Assembly: GCA_944321455.1 (NCBI GenBank)
Contig: CALULI010000002.1
Span: 186,001 to 250,000 of the forward strand
Origin: an uncultured Eggerthellaceae bacterium
GTDB taxonomy: Bacteria; Actinomycetota; Coriobacteriia; Coriobacteriales; Eggerthellaceae
Direction of reading: 5' to 3'
DNA length: 64,000 nucleotides
Shown: piece by piece, positions 1 to 8,762 of the stretch
How positions within the stretch are numbered: the first letter of the stretch is position 1
How the letters are laid out: the number at the start of each line of letters is the position of its first letter
Made by a program: the position numbers and the translations under genes
Notes under the pieces: model-generated
Told to the model about the DNA's origin: nothing
Database searches by the model: none
The model's input: the letters and a program-made list of their open reading frames with translations, nothing else

Positions 1-214
1 AAATCATCAAATGAACGTCAAGCGGCATATCAGTGATCGCGCGAAGCTGAGCAACAAAGGGAACACCGATGGTCAAATTAGGAACAAAGTGACCATCCAT
101 CACATCAACATGGATAAAATCAGCCTGAGCATCTTCAAGCATGTGAATGTCTCGCTCAAAATTCATGAAGTCAGCTGAAAGAATTGAAGGCGCAATTTTT
201 ACTTCGCCAAACAT
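1..214 (-). CDS. rpe: Ribulose-phosphate 3-epimerase, 3' part outside window
   Basis: The gene starts at an ATG at 212-214 behind an AAGGAG ribosome site and runs off the left edge, so only about 71 N-terminal residues are visible. They read [16 protein letters not shown], then a segment with [12 protein letters not shown] and DVHLM. These are hallmarks of the TIM-barrel pentose-5-phosphate epimerase family: the Ser of the PSILSAD strand, and the metal-binding His and Asp of HVDVMDG. The enzyme interconverts ribulose-5-phosphate and xylulose-5-phosphate in the cytoplasmic pentose phosphate pathway. It follows ogt on the same strand after 52 nt, so it is probably the tail of the same transcript. 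The assignment is firm although the gene is partial. Confidence 0.93.
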   Translation of the reverse strand, partial: MFGEVKIAPSILSADFMNFERDIHMLEDAQADFIHVDVMDGHFVPNLTIGVPFVAQLRAITDMPLDVHLMI

Positions 215-266
215 GACAACTCCTTTTCGCACCAAGCGTGATTATGCCGTCGGTTTTCTATCATTG

Positions 267-752
267 TTATACCTGCTTTTGGGCATGTTTTGCCTCAAGA
301 TCAAGCAAAAACCGCTTAATGGGCAGTCCTGCTGCATAGCCAACCAAATTCCCGTTTACCCCAATCACGCGGTGACACGGAATAAGAATAGGCAACGGAT
401 TTTTATTGTTTGATCCCCCAACAGCGCGTCCTGAGCGCGGATTGCCAACGAGCGCTGCAATTTCGCCATAGGTACGCGTTTGCCCATACGGAATAGTTAA
501 AAGCGCCTTCCAGACCGCTTTCTGAAACGCCGTACCCTGGGGATTTAACGGAAGATCAAACGACGTGCGCTTGCCAGCAAGATATTCAAGAATTTCTGTT
601 GAAGCACGATTAGTAAGGGCTGTTGGCTTTTCCACACCAGGAAATTGAGCCACACCAAACGCCAGATGAGTAAGCGCCTGGCCATCGCTTGCTAATGTAA
701 TGCGACCGAGGGGCGTGTGGTAAACAAAATAAGTTTGTGTGTTTTGATCCAT
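267..752 (-). CDS. ogt: Methylated-DNA--[protein]-cysteine S-methyltransferase
   Basis: A 161-residue suicide DNA-repair protein that moves the alkyl group from O6-alkylguanine to its own cysteine. The active-site motif IPCHRVIG is intact, preceded by GRAVGGSNNKNPLPIL, and the helix-turn-helix DNA-binding part (TIPYGQTRTYGEIAALVGNP) is clear. Possible starts are TTG 758, GTG 755 and ATG 752. The ATG is preferred because the only ribosome-site-like sequence is a run of eight G (760-767 on the minus strand), correctly spaced for 752 but too close for 758. The G8 run fills the 16-nt gap after gpsA and could vary in length. Last but one gene of the block. Confidence 0.93.
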   Translation of the reverse strand: MDQNTQTYFVYHTPLGRITLASDGQALTHLAFGVAQFPGVEKPTALTNRASTEILEYLAGKRTSFDLPLNPQGTAFQKAVWKALLTIPYGQTRTYGEIAALVGNPRSGRAVGGSNNKNPLPILIPCHRVIGVNGNLVGYAAGLPIKRFLLDLEAKHAQKQV

Positions 753-768
753 CACCAATCCCCCCCCT

Positions 769-1782
769 TTATTTTGACTGTGCGATACCCCAAAATTCCG
801 TGGTCAGCGGTCGCGAAATAAGCGCCTGAGCAGCACGTGCAATAGAAGCGTTTTCCCAGACAACCGACTTGACCATCTCAGTGATAGGCAACTCTACGCC
901 GCAGCGCTCAGCCAAGGGCGAAATGGTTTTACACGCAAGCGCACCTTCTACAACCATGTGCGTTTTTTCGCAGAATTCCTCAAGCGATGTGCCCTGAGCA
1001 AGCTGCTTACCAAACGAACGGTTACGCGAATGCTCTGAGGTGCACGTAGCAATAAGGTCACCTGCGCCCGCAAGACCCATAACCGTCATAGCCTGACCGC
1101 CGCGTGCTTCGACCAAGCGGCTCATCTCTGCCATGCCACGCGTCATCAGCATGGCTGCCGTGTTATCGCCAAAACCAATGCCGTAGGAAATGCCTACACC
1201 AATCGCAATGACATTTTTAAACGCAGCGCACAATTCAACACCAACGTAATCATCGGAGGTGTAGCCACGAAAATACGGCGTACTAAAAAGATTGCGGAAA
1301 CGAACGGCGGTTTGTTCAGAGCGCGATGCAATAACCGTTCCCGAAGGAATACGCGCAATAACCTCTTCGGCATGATTAGGTCCCGAAAGCACCGCAAGGC
1401 GATCGGGGTTGCCAATCACATCGCCAAAAATCTCAACAGGCAAATAACCCGTATCTTCTTCGACACCCTTAGAACACACAATCAGGGGAGTGTTTTCTTC
1501 AAGCAGTGGCTTCATTTTTTGCGCGAATTCACGCAACGTCGAAGATGGCGTAACCACCACAACCGCTTCTGCCTCATCCAGACATTCTTCAAGCGAAGAA
1601 GTGCCACTGATCTGAGAAGGCAGCGTGGCATGGCTTAAATAGCGAATGTTTTTGTGGTCGCGATTAATACCTTCGGCAACTTCTCCCTTGCGCGCCCACA
1701 GCGAAACCGTATTGCCCGCATCTGCTAAGACTTGAGCAAGAGCTGTTCCCCATGAACCAGCGCCAACAACAGCTACCTTCAT
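769..1782 (-). CDS. gpsA: NAD(P)-dependent glycerol-3-phosphate dehydrogenase
   Basis: A 337-residue cytoplasmic enzyme that reduces dihydroxyacetone phosphate to sn-glycerol-3-phosphate, the backbone for phospholipids. The N-terminal Rossmann motif VVGAGSWGTALA, the segment VLSGPNHAEEV, and the catalytic-lysine region ELCAAFKNVIAIGVG followed by GLAGAGDLIATC are all present, and the length is normal. Its ATG overlaps the end of plsY by 4 nt (1779-1782), which suggests translational coupling. That is sensible because PlsY uses the glycerol-3-phosphate made here. Confidence 0.97.
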   Translation of the reverse strand: MKVAVVGAGSWGTALAQVLADAGNTVSLWARKGEVAEGINRDHKNIRYLSHATLPSQISGTSSLEECLDEAEAVVVVTPSSTLREFAQKMKPLLEENTPLIVCSKGVEEDTGYLPVEIFGDVIGNPDRLAVLSGPNHAEEVIARIPSGTVIASRSEQTAVRFRNLFSTPYFRGYTSDDYVGVELCAAFKNVIAIGVGISYGIGFGDNTAAMLMTRGMAEMSRLVEARGGQAMTVMGLAGAGDLIATCTSEHSRNRSFGKQLAQGTSLEEFCEKTHMVVEGALACKTISPLAERCGVELPITEMVKSVVWENASIARAAQALISRPLTTEFWGIAQSK

Positions 1783-2435
1783 GATGTCTTCTCCTTTTTT
1801 GAGCCGACACGGCTTTCAGTGCCTGACAAAAGACGTGAAATATTGGAGCGATGAGCCCAAATAACGGTAAGAGCAGCAAGGGTGCAACACACAACGCCTA
1901 CCCAGTCGCCCCAATAAAAGTACAGCGACAGGAAGGGGCAGATGGCAGCAGCGGCAATTGAGCCAACTGAGACATAGCGCGTCACAATAACCAGAAGAGC
2001 GAACAGGCCTACTTCAATAAGCATGCCCACAAAGCCAAACATGACCACTAAGCAGCCCACGGCAACCGCAATACCTTTGCCGCCTTTGAATTTAAGCCAA
2101 GGCGAAAAGATGTGTCCCCAGATGCAACCCATAAAGGCAAGTGCAACCAAGTCATGAGAAGACAAAAGCCCCGTTGAACCTGTGCTGGTCAAATAATCAG
2201 CGGCAACGAGAGCCAAAACGCCCGAGAGAACGCCTTTGCCAAAGTCCAAAACAAAGACTGAATAGCCACCAACTTTGCCCATCGTTCTAATGGCATTGGT
2301 GGTGCCAATGTTGCCTGAGCCATGTTCACGAATATCGGTGTGATAAAACACCTTTGAAATAATCAGGCCAAAAGGAATAGACCCTAACAGGAATGAAACA
2401 ACAAATAATGCCACATACACTACAACGGGATCCAC
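1779..2435 (-). CDS. plsY: Acyl-phosphate:glycerol-3-phosphate acyltransferase
   Basis: A 218-residue integral membrane acyltransferase that acylates position 1 of glycerol-3-phosphate from acyl-phosphate. Family motifs are LGSIPFGLII near the N-terminus, the glycine-rich GSGNIGTTNAIRTMGK, and KFKGGKGIAVAVG, the cytoplasmic loops that bind substrate. Several hydrophobic spans surround them. The start is GTG at 2433-2435 with AAAGGA upstream, only 2 nt after the der stop. Downstream it overlaps gpsA by 4 nt, so substrate synthesis and use are coupled. PlsC later in the same block supplies the second acylation. Confidence 0.95.
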   Translation of the reverse strand: MDPVVVYVALFVVSFLLGSIPFGLIISKVFYHTDIREHGSGNIGTTNAIRTMGKVGGYSVFVLDFGKGVLSGVLALVAADYLTSTGSTGLLSSHDLVALAFMGCIWGHIFSPWLKFKGGKGIAVAVGCLVVMFGFVGMLIEVGLFALLVIVTRYVSVGSIAAAAICPFLSLYFYWGDWVGVVCCTLAALTVIWAHRSNISRLLSGTESRVGSKKEKTS

Positions 2436-2437
2436 AA

Positions 2438-3751
2438 TTAGTCCTTTCGCTTAAAACGAAGCCTGATAGGCGTGCCTGTCAAATCAAACGTGGAGCGTAA
2501 TCTGTTTTCAAGATAGCGCTCAAAGGATGGTTCAATAATATCGGGATGGTTGCAGAAGAAGGTAAATTGCGGTGGACATGTGCCCGTTTGTGTCACATAT
2601 TTCATCTTGAGAATCTTCTTTCCCTTTGAAATAGTGTGACCGAAATCTCTAATTTCTTGGAGCCATGCGTTAAGGCGTGATGTTGAAATGGTCTGACAAT
2701 AATTGTCATACGCTTGGTTAATGGCGTTCCAAATACGATGAACGTTTTTGCCTGAAAGAGCCGAAATAGCAATAACGGGAGCATATCCTACAAAGGTTAA
2801 GCGGTCTTCAATGCGCTCGCGAATTTCCGCCTTCGCTTCAGGACCTTCAACCAAGTCCCATTTATTCAAAATGATAGCCATGGCACAGCCGCGTTCGGCC
2901 GCCATGCCTGCTACGCGCTGATCTTGGTCAGTCAGACCAAGTGTTGAATCAATAACTAACAGCACCACTTCAGCACGATCCATCGCACGCATAGCGCGAA
3001 CAAAGCCGTAATATTCAACATCTTCATCAATCACACTCTTGCGGCGCAAGCCTGCCGTATCAACAATGGTGTAATACCTGTCTTCATGAAAGACCGTCGT
3101 GTCAATAGCGTCACGCGTTGTTCCTGCTACATCAGAAACAATGGAGCGATCGTTGTTGGTCAGCTTGTTGGTCAGCGATGATTTGCCTGCATTAGGACGA
3201 CCAATAATGGCAACGTTGATAGCGTTAAGGTCCTCTTCGCCCGCATCATCTTCATCAGGAAAGAGCGAGACAATTTCATCAAGCAAATCGCCCGTGCCCG
3301 TACCGTGAAGCGCCGAAACAGGCCACGGATCGCCAAGACCAAGCTGCATAAATTCCCACATGGCATTGGTGTCTGCGGGGTTATCCAGCTTATTAACTGC
3401 CAGCAAAACAGGCTTGTTGGTTTTGCGCAAAATAACTGCAACGGCTTCATCGTCAGCGTTGATGCCCGTTTGTCCATCAACCAAAAAGACAATAACGTCA
3501 GCTTCGTCAGCTGCCATCAAAGCCTGTGAGCGAATGGAACTTTGGAAGGCATCGTCGTTGCCCATTTCAATACCACCCGTATCAATGAGGGTGAAAGCAC
3601 GGCCATTCCAGTCGGCATTATGATACGAACGATCGCGCGTTACACCGCGCATTTCGTGAACAATAGCATCGTTGTTTTCAGCAAGACGGTTGACGAAGGT
3701 TGATTTGCCAACATTCGGCCTTCCAACAACCGCAACAATAGGCAAAGACAT
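2438..3751 (-). CDS. der: Ribosome biogenesis GTPase Der (EngA)
   Basis: A 437-residue essential GTPase with two tandem G domains and a C-terminal KH-like domain that assists 50S subunit assembly. First G domain: Walker A GRPNVGKSTFVNRLA near residue 10, DTGG, and NKLD near residue 120. Second G domain: GRPNAGKSSLTNKL near residue 185, DTAGLRR, and NKWD near residue 298. The C-terminus ends with GTPIRLRFKRKD, as is usual. It lies within the conserved scp-rluB-cmk-der order of Gram-positive bacteria. The 52-nt gap to ispH upstream holds a short leader with AAAGG in front of the ATG. Confidence 0.97.
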   Translation of the reverse strand: MSLPIVAVVGRPNVGKSTFVNRLAENNDAIVHEMRGVTRDRSYHNADWNGRAFTLIDTGGIEMGNDDAFQSSIRSQALMAADEADVIVFLVDGQTGINADDEAVAVILRKTNKPVLLAVNKLDNPADTNAMWEFMQLGLGDPWPVSALHGTGTGDLLDEIVSLFPDEDDAGEEDLNAINVAIIGRPNAGKSSLTNKLTNNDRSIVSDVAGTTRDAIDTTVFHEDRYYTIVDTAGLRRKSVIDEDVEYYGFVRAMRAMDRAEVVLLVIDSTLGLTDQDQRVAGMAAERGCAMAIILNKWDLVEGPEAKAEIRERIEDRLTFVGYAPVIAISALSGKNVHRIWNAINQAYDNYCQTISTSRLNAWLQEIRDFGHTISKGKKILKMKYVTQTGTCPPQFTFFCNHPDIIEPSFERYLENRLRSTFDLTGTPIRLRFKRKD

Positions 3752-3803
3752 AGCTACCTTTCTTCGCTTATCTTTTGACTGTGACTATCAGCATAGCACG
3801 GAA

Positions 3804-4658
3804 CTACGCTTGCGGCGCTACCTGCTCGATAGCAGCTATAACCGCATCAATCTGATTTTCGGGCGTTGACGCTCCGGCGGTAACACCCACGACCGAGCAG
3901 CCCTCAAACCATGATGGGTCAATTTCTTCAGGGCCTTCAACGTGATAAGCCACACGACCATGAGCTTGACATAACTCAAACAGGCGCGTGGTATTTGACG
4001 AATTGCGGCCACCAATTACCACCATGCAGTCGGCTTCTTCGGCAAGTTCTGCAGCAGAGCGCTGACGCTGCGCTGTCGCAAAGCAGATGGTGTCTTTCAC
4101 CAGCGGCTCAATCCCCCGCTCACGCAACGCAGAAACAACACCATCAAGCTTTTCGCGCGATTGGGTTGTTTGCACCACTACCCCAATGTTGCCTTCCAGC
4201 TGTTTGGGAATATCAGCCGCACCATCAACAATGGTGCACTGACCACCCTTGCTGCGCGCATAAGCTGAAATGCCTTCAACCTCAGGATGTCCCGCTTCGC
4301 CTACCACCAACACGTGATAGCCATCTTGAGCCATCTTAGCGGCGGCCTGCTGTGCGCGCATAACGTGAGGACACGTTGCATCAATAACGGTGTAGCCTTT
4401 TTCAGACAGAAGCGAAAGTACTTCAGGCGCAACGCCGTGGGAGCGAATGACAACGGAAGAAGCTGCGATGTCATCAATCGAATTGCACGCCGTGATGCCG
4501 CGTGATTCAAGGTCTGTTACGACGCGCGGATTATGAATTAAGGGACCTAATGTGCATACCGAAGGCTGCTCACAAGCTGCCTTGTTGGTCATATCTAACG
4601 CGCGCTGAACGCCGTAGCATGCGCCTGCATGCTGAGCTCGTTTTACCACAAAAGCCAT
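3804..4658 (-). CDS. ispH: 4-hydroxy-3-methylbut-2-enyl diphosphate reductase
   Basis: A 284-residue [4Fe-4S] enzyme for the last step of the MEP isoprenoid pathway, giving IPP and DMAPP. The three cluster cysteines lie in AGACYGVQRAL, DATCPHVMRAQQ and KDTICFATAQRQ. IRSHGVAPEV and GGRNSSNTTRLFELC are also typical. An open frame extends 24 codons upstream, but the conserved N-terminus begins at MAFVVKRAQHAG (ATG 4656-4658), preceded by GAGAGGT, and the extra part would overlap plsC. It immediately follows plsC. Confidence 0.96.
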   Translation of the reverse strand: MAFVVKRAQHAGACYGVQRALDMTNKAACEQPSVCTLGPLIHNPRVVTDLESRGITACNSIDDIAASSVVIRSHGVAPEVLSLLSEKGYTVIDATCPHVMRAQQAAAKMAQDGYHVLVVGEAGHPEVEGISAYARSKGGQCTIVDGAADIPKQLEGNIGVVVQTTQSREKLDGVVSALRERGIEPLVKDTICFATAQRQRSAAELAEEADCMVVIGGRNSSNTTRLFELCQAHGRVAYHVEGPEEIDPSWFEGCSVVGVTAGASTPENQIDAVIAAIEQVAPQA

Positions 4659-4668
4659 GAATACCTCT

Positions 4669-5499
4669 CTACTGAGCTTGGTAGTCAGGAGCATCTTCCA
4701 CCGCGAATCGCTCGATGGGATGCTCTGCAAAAATATCCGTATAGTCTTTTGATTCGGGGAATAATTCTTTCATGTTTACCTCAGTGGGCGAAACGTCACG
4801 CGAAAGGGCAAATGCTTCGCGCATGACGTACCACGTGCACGCATCAAGGCGTTCGTCTTTAGGCAAAAAGTCAAACGATGACAGCGCAACAGGTTCGCCA
4901 AACACAGCGGTGATTTTAGGGAAACGGAAAAACTTTCCCTTTTGCTTTACCTGATCAATGTTGCGAAGACCTAAAGGAAGCAAGGGGGCTTTGCCCATAC
5001 GTGCAATCAACGCCGCACCGCCATGAAGCGCAGGGATACGTCCGCCTTTGCCACGGCGTGTTCCTTCAGGAAAGATACCGACCAGTTCGCCATTTTTCAG
5101 CATGCGCGCCGCACGCTTCAGGGCAACGCGGTCAGCTTCATCGCGCTTGATAGGAAACGCACCAGCGTGAGAAAGGATTCGTCCCAAAATGCCGCCCGCT
5201 GCTTCAAAGAGCGAATCACGTCCAATCAGGCGCACCCACTGCGTGGGTCGCACCGATAAAAACATGGCGATAACATCCAGGTAGGAAACGTGCGGAGAAA
5301 CAACTACGGCGCCGTTTTTCTTACCTTGAAATTTGCGCACACTTTCCTGATTTTTAACCGAAAAGCGAAACAGGACCTTCATAAAGACGCTGAAAAAGCC
5401 CGACAAAAAGCAGATGAGCGGGTACGGAAGATGATTGGTGCTGTCGTTGCCGCCAAAGGGGCGATCCCAATAATCTTCATGTACGGGAAAGAAAGCCAT
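4669..5499 (-). CDS. plsC: 1-acyl-sn-glycerol-3-phosphate acyltransferase
   Basis: A 276-residue membrane-associated acyltransferase that converts lysophosphatidic acid to phosphatidic acid. The catalytic HX4D motif appears as SPHVSYLDVIAMF near residue 95 and the glycerophosphate-binding motif as GIFPEGTRRGKGG near residue 163. A hydrophobic segment (YPLICFLSGFFSVFMKVLF) near the N-terminus probably anchors it. It follows cmk by 20 nt, and the cmk-plsC pairing is seen in other Gram-positive genomes. The C-terminal 60 residues are acidic and without a recognised motif. Confidence 0.92.
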   Translation of the reverse strand: MAFFPVHEDYWDRPFGGNDSTNHLPYPLICFLSGFFSVFMKVLFRFSVKNQESVRKFQGKKNGAVVVSPHVSYLDVIAMFLSVRPTQWVRLIGRDSLFEAAGGILGRILSHAGAFPIKRDEADRVALKRAARMLKNGELVGIFPEGTRRGKGGRIPALHGGAALIARMGKAPLLPLGLRNIDQVKQKGKFFRFPKITAVFGEPVALSSFDFLPKDERLDACTWYVMREAFALSRDVSPTEVNMKELFPESKDYTDIFAEHPIERFAVEDAPDYQAQ

Positions 5500-5519
5500 T
5501 GAGCTGTATTCCTTAATCC

Positions 5520-6197
5520 TTACTGGTCCATGCGCTCACGCGCGTAGGAACAAATTGTTTCAATAATGTCTTCAATATAGTGGCCCGTTGAATCCAGCAA
5601 AAGCGCATCTTCAGCTGGCCTGAGCGGTGCCGTTGAACGATTTGAATCGACTTCGTCACGACGCTCAATATCGGCCAGCACCTCTGCATAATCGATGGAG
5701 CCAATGCCGCGATCAACGTTTTGGCGAACGCGACGATGAGCACGCTCTTCAGCAGATGCCGTCAGAAAGATTTTCAATTCCGCCTGAGGAAAGACCACAG
5801 TACCAATATCGCGGCCTTCAACCACATAGTTTCCGCTCAGGCCAATGCGACGCTGCTGATCTAAGAGTGCTTCGCGCACGGCAGGCGTTGCCGATACGGG
5901 AGATACCGCCTTGTCAATTTCGGCCGTTCTAATTTTGTCCGTTACCTCAACACCGTCAATATATACTTCGCGTGGAACAGGGTCGCCTGCGGCATGTCCA
6001 AACGAAATGACTGATTCGCGCGCAAGAGAACCAAGGGCTTCTTGATCATCAAGAGCCACTCCCCTGCTGAGTGCCTTATACGCAATAGCGCGATACATGG
6101 CACCCGTATCAAGACAGGAAAATCCTAATTTTTTTGCTACCGCTTTAGCAACCGTTGACTTGCCAGCACCTGATGGTCCATCAATAGCAATAATCAT
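5520..6197 (-). CDS. cmk: Cytidylate kinase
   Basis: A 225-residue (d)CMP kinase of nucleotide salvage. The P-loop DGPSGAGKSTVAKAVAKKLG is at residues 5-24. CLDTGAMYRA follows, then VEGRDIGTVVFPQAELKIFL, the RDIGTVVFP signature of bacterial CMP kinases. Length is standard. The ATG overlaps the aroA stop by 4 nt (6194-6197). A second, divergent cytidylate-kinase-like domain occurs fused to a membrane protein at 42031-43407; the copy here is the orthodox housekeeping one. Confidence 0.96.
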   Translation of the reverse strand: MIIAIDGPSGAGKSTVAKAVAKKLGFSCLDTGAMYRAIAYKALSRGVALDDQEALGSLARESVISFGHAAGDPVPREVYIDGVEVTDKIRTAEIDKAVSPVSATPAVREALLDQQRRIGLSGNYVVEGRDIGTVVFPQAELKIFLTASAEERAHRRVRQNVDRGIGSIDYAEVLADIERRDEVDSNRSTAPLRPAEDALLLDSTGHYIEDIIETICSYARERMDQ

Positions 6198-7522
6198 CGC
6201 GTGAGCCTTTCAAGACTTTCAAGAAACTGTGGGAAGCTTACTTTAACGGAGTCGAAGTTAACCACATCAATAGGCTGGTTGCCGCACAAACCAACCAGAG
6301 CCCATGTCATAGCCAAGCGATGGTCTTTGCGCGAATCAAAGACTAATCCTTCAGGAATTTCCAGATCAGGCTGGCCTTCGATATACAGATCGTCGTTTTC
6401 AGTCCACACGCTTACGCCTAACATAGTCAGGCCTTCCACGATGGCATCAAGACGGTTGGATTCCTTCTTGGTAAGTTCGCTTACCCCTCTGAATACCGTA
6501 ATGCCCTGCGCATGAGCTGCCACCAGGGACAATACCGGAATTTCGTCAATTTCGCTGGCGATATGCTGGGATGGAATTTCGCAACCAACCAAATTATCGC
6601 TATATGCAGCTTCAATAATGCCGAACGGCTCCTTGCCTTCGGTTCCAACATGGCGAACCTCAATGGAAGCACCCATGCGCTCAAGCGTGCGGACAAAACC
6701 AATACGGCCAGCGTTCAAGCTTACATTTTCAACCTGCAGGGAGCTGCCTGGCTTTAAGAGCGCCGCGCAAATCAAGAATGCTGCCGAGGAAGGATCACCC
6801 GAAACATCCACTTCAGCAGCCTGCAAGGTAACAGGACCCGTAACATCAGCGCTTCTAAAGGAAGATCCGACCGTTACGCCAAATTCTGGCAGCATCAATT
6901 CAGTATGATTGCGCGAAGGAGCAGGTTCGTTAATGGTGGTTTTACCGTCAGCACCTAAGCCAGCAAGCAGTACCGCTGATTTCAGCTGAGCAGATGCCAT
7001 CGGGGAATCGTAGGTGATAGCCTTCAGCTGGCGTGAACCCTGCTCAATCACGGGCAAGTTTTCTTTTGCATCAGGCTCAAAGCGAACGCCCATCTTCATG
7101 AGTGGCGCAATAATACGGCGCATCGGACGGCTTTGTAGCGATTCGTCGCCCGTAATCTCAACACGAATATCCCATGGCGCCAAAACACCCATCAGCAAAC
7201 GTGCTGTTGTGCCTGAATTGCCACAATCGATAGGTTCGGTTGGCTGGGTAGGACCATCTGATCCCCAACCCGTGATACCGCCCGCAAGAGATCCATCAAG
7301 CTGGCGTTCAAGAGATACCGTAGCACCCAGAGCCTTAACTGCTGTAATGGTTGAGCGAACATCCGCAGAATCAAGCACACCTGTTAAACGCGATGTACCT
7401 TGCGCCATAGCGGACAACAAAATAGCACGATGCGAAATAGATTTATCACCAGGCACCGTAATAGCGCCATCCAATGGCTTATCAAGCGGATTGATACGCG
7501 TAGAGTTACGTGTGTTATCCAT
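6194..7522 (-). CDS. aroA: 3-phosphoshikimate 1-carboxyvinyltransferase (EPSP synthase)
   Basis: A 442-residue shikimate-pathway enzyme that joins phosphoenolpyruvate to shikimate-3-phosphate. PGDKSISHRAILLSA near residue 25 carries the substrate-binding Lys, CGNSGTTARLLMG is the GNAGT-type motif, and DGKTTINEPAPSRNHTELML, GDPSSAAFLICAALL and KESNRLDAI are further family blocks. It overlaps tyrA by 8 nt upstream and cmk by 4 nt downstream. TyrA acts further along the same aromatic pathway, so this is a small aromatic amino acid unit inside the block. Confidence 0.96.
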   Translation of the reverse strand: MDNTRNSTRINPLDKPLDGAITVPGDKSISHRAILLSAMAQGTSRLTGVLDSADVRSTITAVKALGATVSLERQLDGSLAGGITGWGSDGPTQPTEPIDCGNSGTTARLLMGVLAPWDIRVEITGDESLQSRPMRRIIAPLMKMGVRFEPDAKENLPVIEQGSRQLKAITYDSPMASAQLKSAVLLAGLGADGKTTINEPAPSRNHTELMLPEFGVTVGSSFRSADVTGPVTLQAAEVDVSGDPSSAAFLICAALLKPGSSLQVENVSLNAGRIGFVRTLERMGASIEVRHVGTEGKEPFGIIEAAYSDNLVGCEIPSQHIASEIDEIPVLSLVAAHAQGITVFRGVSELTKKESNRLDAIVEGLTMLGVSVWTENDDLYIEGQPDLEIPEGLVFDSRKDHRLAMTWALVGLCGNQPIDVVNFDSVKVSFPQFLESLERLTR

Positions 7523-8663
7523 GATTTTGCTCCTTAGAAAACAAGGGATTAAACGAAATCCTGAACCCTGCTTTAATTAATTGCGTGGACAGTTTTCCAA
7601 TATCGCCTTCGTCGGTCAGAATCAAGCTTAACACTGCACTTGAAGACGTAATATGGTCTATTTCAATGGACTGAATATTGCATCCAGCCTGGCTTGCGAT
7701 GGTAGTAACTTCTGCAACAATACCCTTGCGGTCTGTCAAAGGAATGCGCACCTCAAGCAAATCTTCGGTCGCAGGAACCCAACGCGCAGGCAAGGCACGG
7801 CGCGCATCAGAGGCACGCTTGAGCAATGCGGTAAAGCGTTGTTCATCCTTGTTTTCAAGCGCTACCGAAAATTCTTTCAGAATATCTTGCACTTCGTTGA
7901 GGCCTGAAACAATTTCATCAGCATTATCAAAAGCAATACCTGTCCATAATAAGGGTGACCCCGCAGCAATACGCGTGGAATCCTTAAAGCCACCCGCCGC
8001 AAGACGGAAGAGCGCCTCCTGATCCCCCGCATGGCGCACCGCAAGTTCCACAAGCGATGAAGCAACAAAGTGAGGAACATGACTCACAATAGCAACCGCT
8101 TCGTCGTGCGTTTCCCGCGACAAGCTAACTACACGCGCGCCTAAGCTGGTCAGCGCTTCGTGAAGATGCGCAAACAGTTCCGCAGAGGTAGTTTCGTTAG
8201 GACAGAGCACCCAATGAGCACCTTGGAACAGGTCATCGTGGGCGCCTTCAATACCACTTTTTTCAGAACCCGCCATGGGATGTCCTGGAATATAGCGCTC
8301 AGGATACGGAAGAATGGCTTGAGCTTGTTTGCTTACCATGGTCTTCGTTGAGCAGGTATCCGAAATGAGGCCCTGATAATCAGCTTGAGCAAGCACCTCA
8401 AAATAATGAGCGGTTTCAGGAATAGGGGTGGCAATCATTACCAGATCACTGGCGCCAAGCGCGTCAGCAATAGCGGGATCACTATCACGTAAGCCTTTGC
8501 TAATCCAGCCCTTTGCAAGACCACTTTCCAGCGCCTCTTCAGAAATATCAATGCCAATAATTTCTGCTTCAGGGTGTGCGCGATGGTAGGCGCCAGCAAA
8601 GGAAGCGCCAATAACCCCTAACCCAATTACGGTGACTGTTTTGAAATGTGTATCCATGCGCAT
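7515..8663 (-). CDS. tyrA: Prephenate dehydrogenase with C-terminal ACT domain
   Basis: A 382-residue enzyme that oxidatively decarboxylates prephenate to 4-hydroxyphenylpyruvate for tyrosine synthesis. The Rossmann motif VIGLGVIGASFAGAYHR is at the N-terminus. SDTCSTKTMV, IPGHPMAGSEKSGIEGA (catalytic His region) and VSHVPHFVASSL follow. From about residue 305 an ACT-like domain (VRIPLTDRKGIVAEVTTIAS) is typical for tyrosine feedback control. The start may be ATG 8661-8663 or the ATG two codons later. The 99-nt gap upstream contains a 16-bp tandem repeat array. Confidence 0.94.
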   Translation of the reverse strand: MRMDTHFKTVTVIGLGVIGASFAGAYHRAHPEAEIIGIDISEEALESGLAKGWISKGLRDSDPAIADALGASDLVMIATPIPETAHYFEVLAQADYQGLISDTCSTKTMVSKQAQAILPYPERYIPGHPMAGSEKSGIEGAHDDLFQGAHWVLCPNETTSAELFAHLHEALTSLGARVVSLSRETHDEAVAIVSHVPHFVASSLVELAVRHAGDQEALFRLAAGGFKDSTRIAAGSPLLWTGIAFDNADEIVSGLNEVQDILKEFSVALENKDEQRFTALLKRASDARRALPARWVPATEDLLEVRIPLTDRKGIVAEVTTIASQAGCNIQSIEIDHITSSSAVLSLILTDEGDIGKLSTQLIKAGFRISFNPLFSKEQNHG

Positions 8664-8672
8664 ACAAACCTT

Positions 8673-8736
8673 TAACTCGTGCGTTATCTAACTCGTGCGC
8701 TATGTAACTCATGAGTGATCAAACTCACACGTTATC
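8673..8736. repeat. Four imperfect 16-bp tandem repeats
   Basis: Units: TAACTCGTGCGTTATC (8673-8688), TAACTCGTGCGCTATG (8689-8704), TAACTCATGAGTGATC (8705-8720), AAACTCACACGTTATC (8721-8736). They fill most of the gap between rluB and tyrA. The first two differ at two positions and the later copies are more degenerate, the pattern of a minisatellite. No protein function is implied. Confidence 0.85.
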
Positions 8737-8762
8737 TCAAAACAATTCTACCACGGCAGCTT

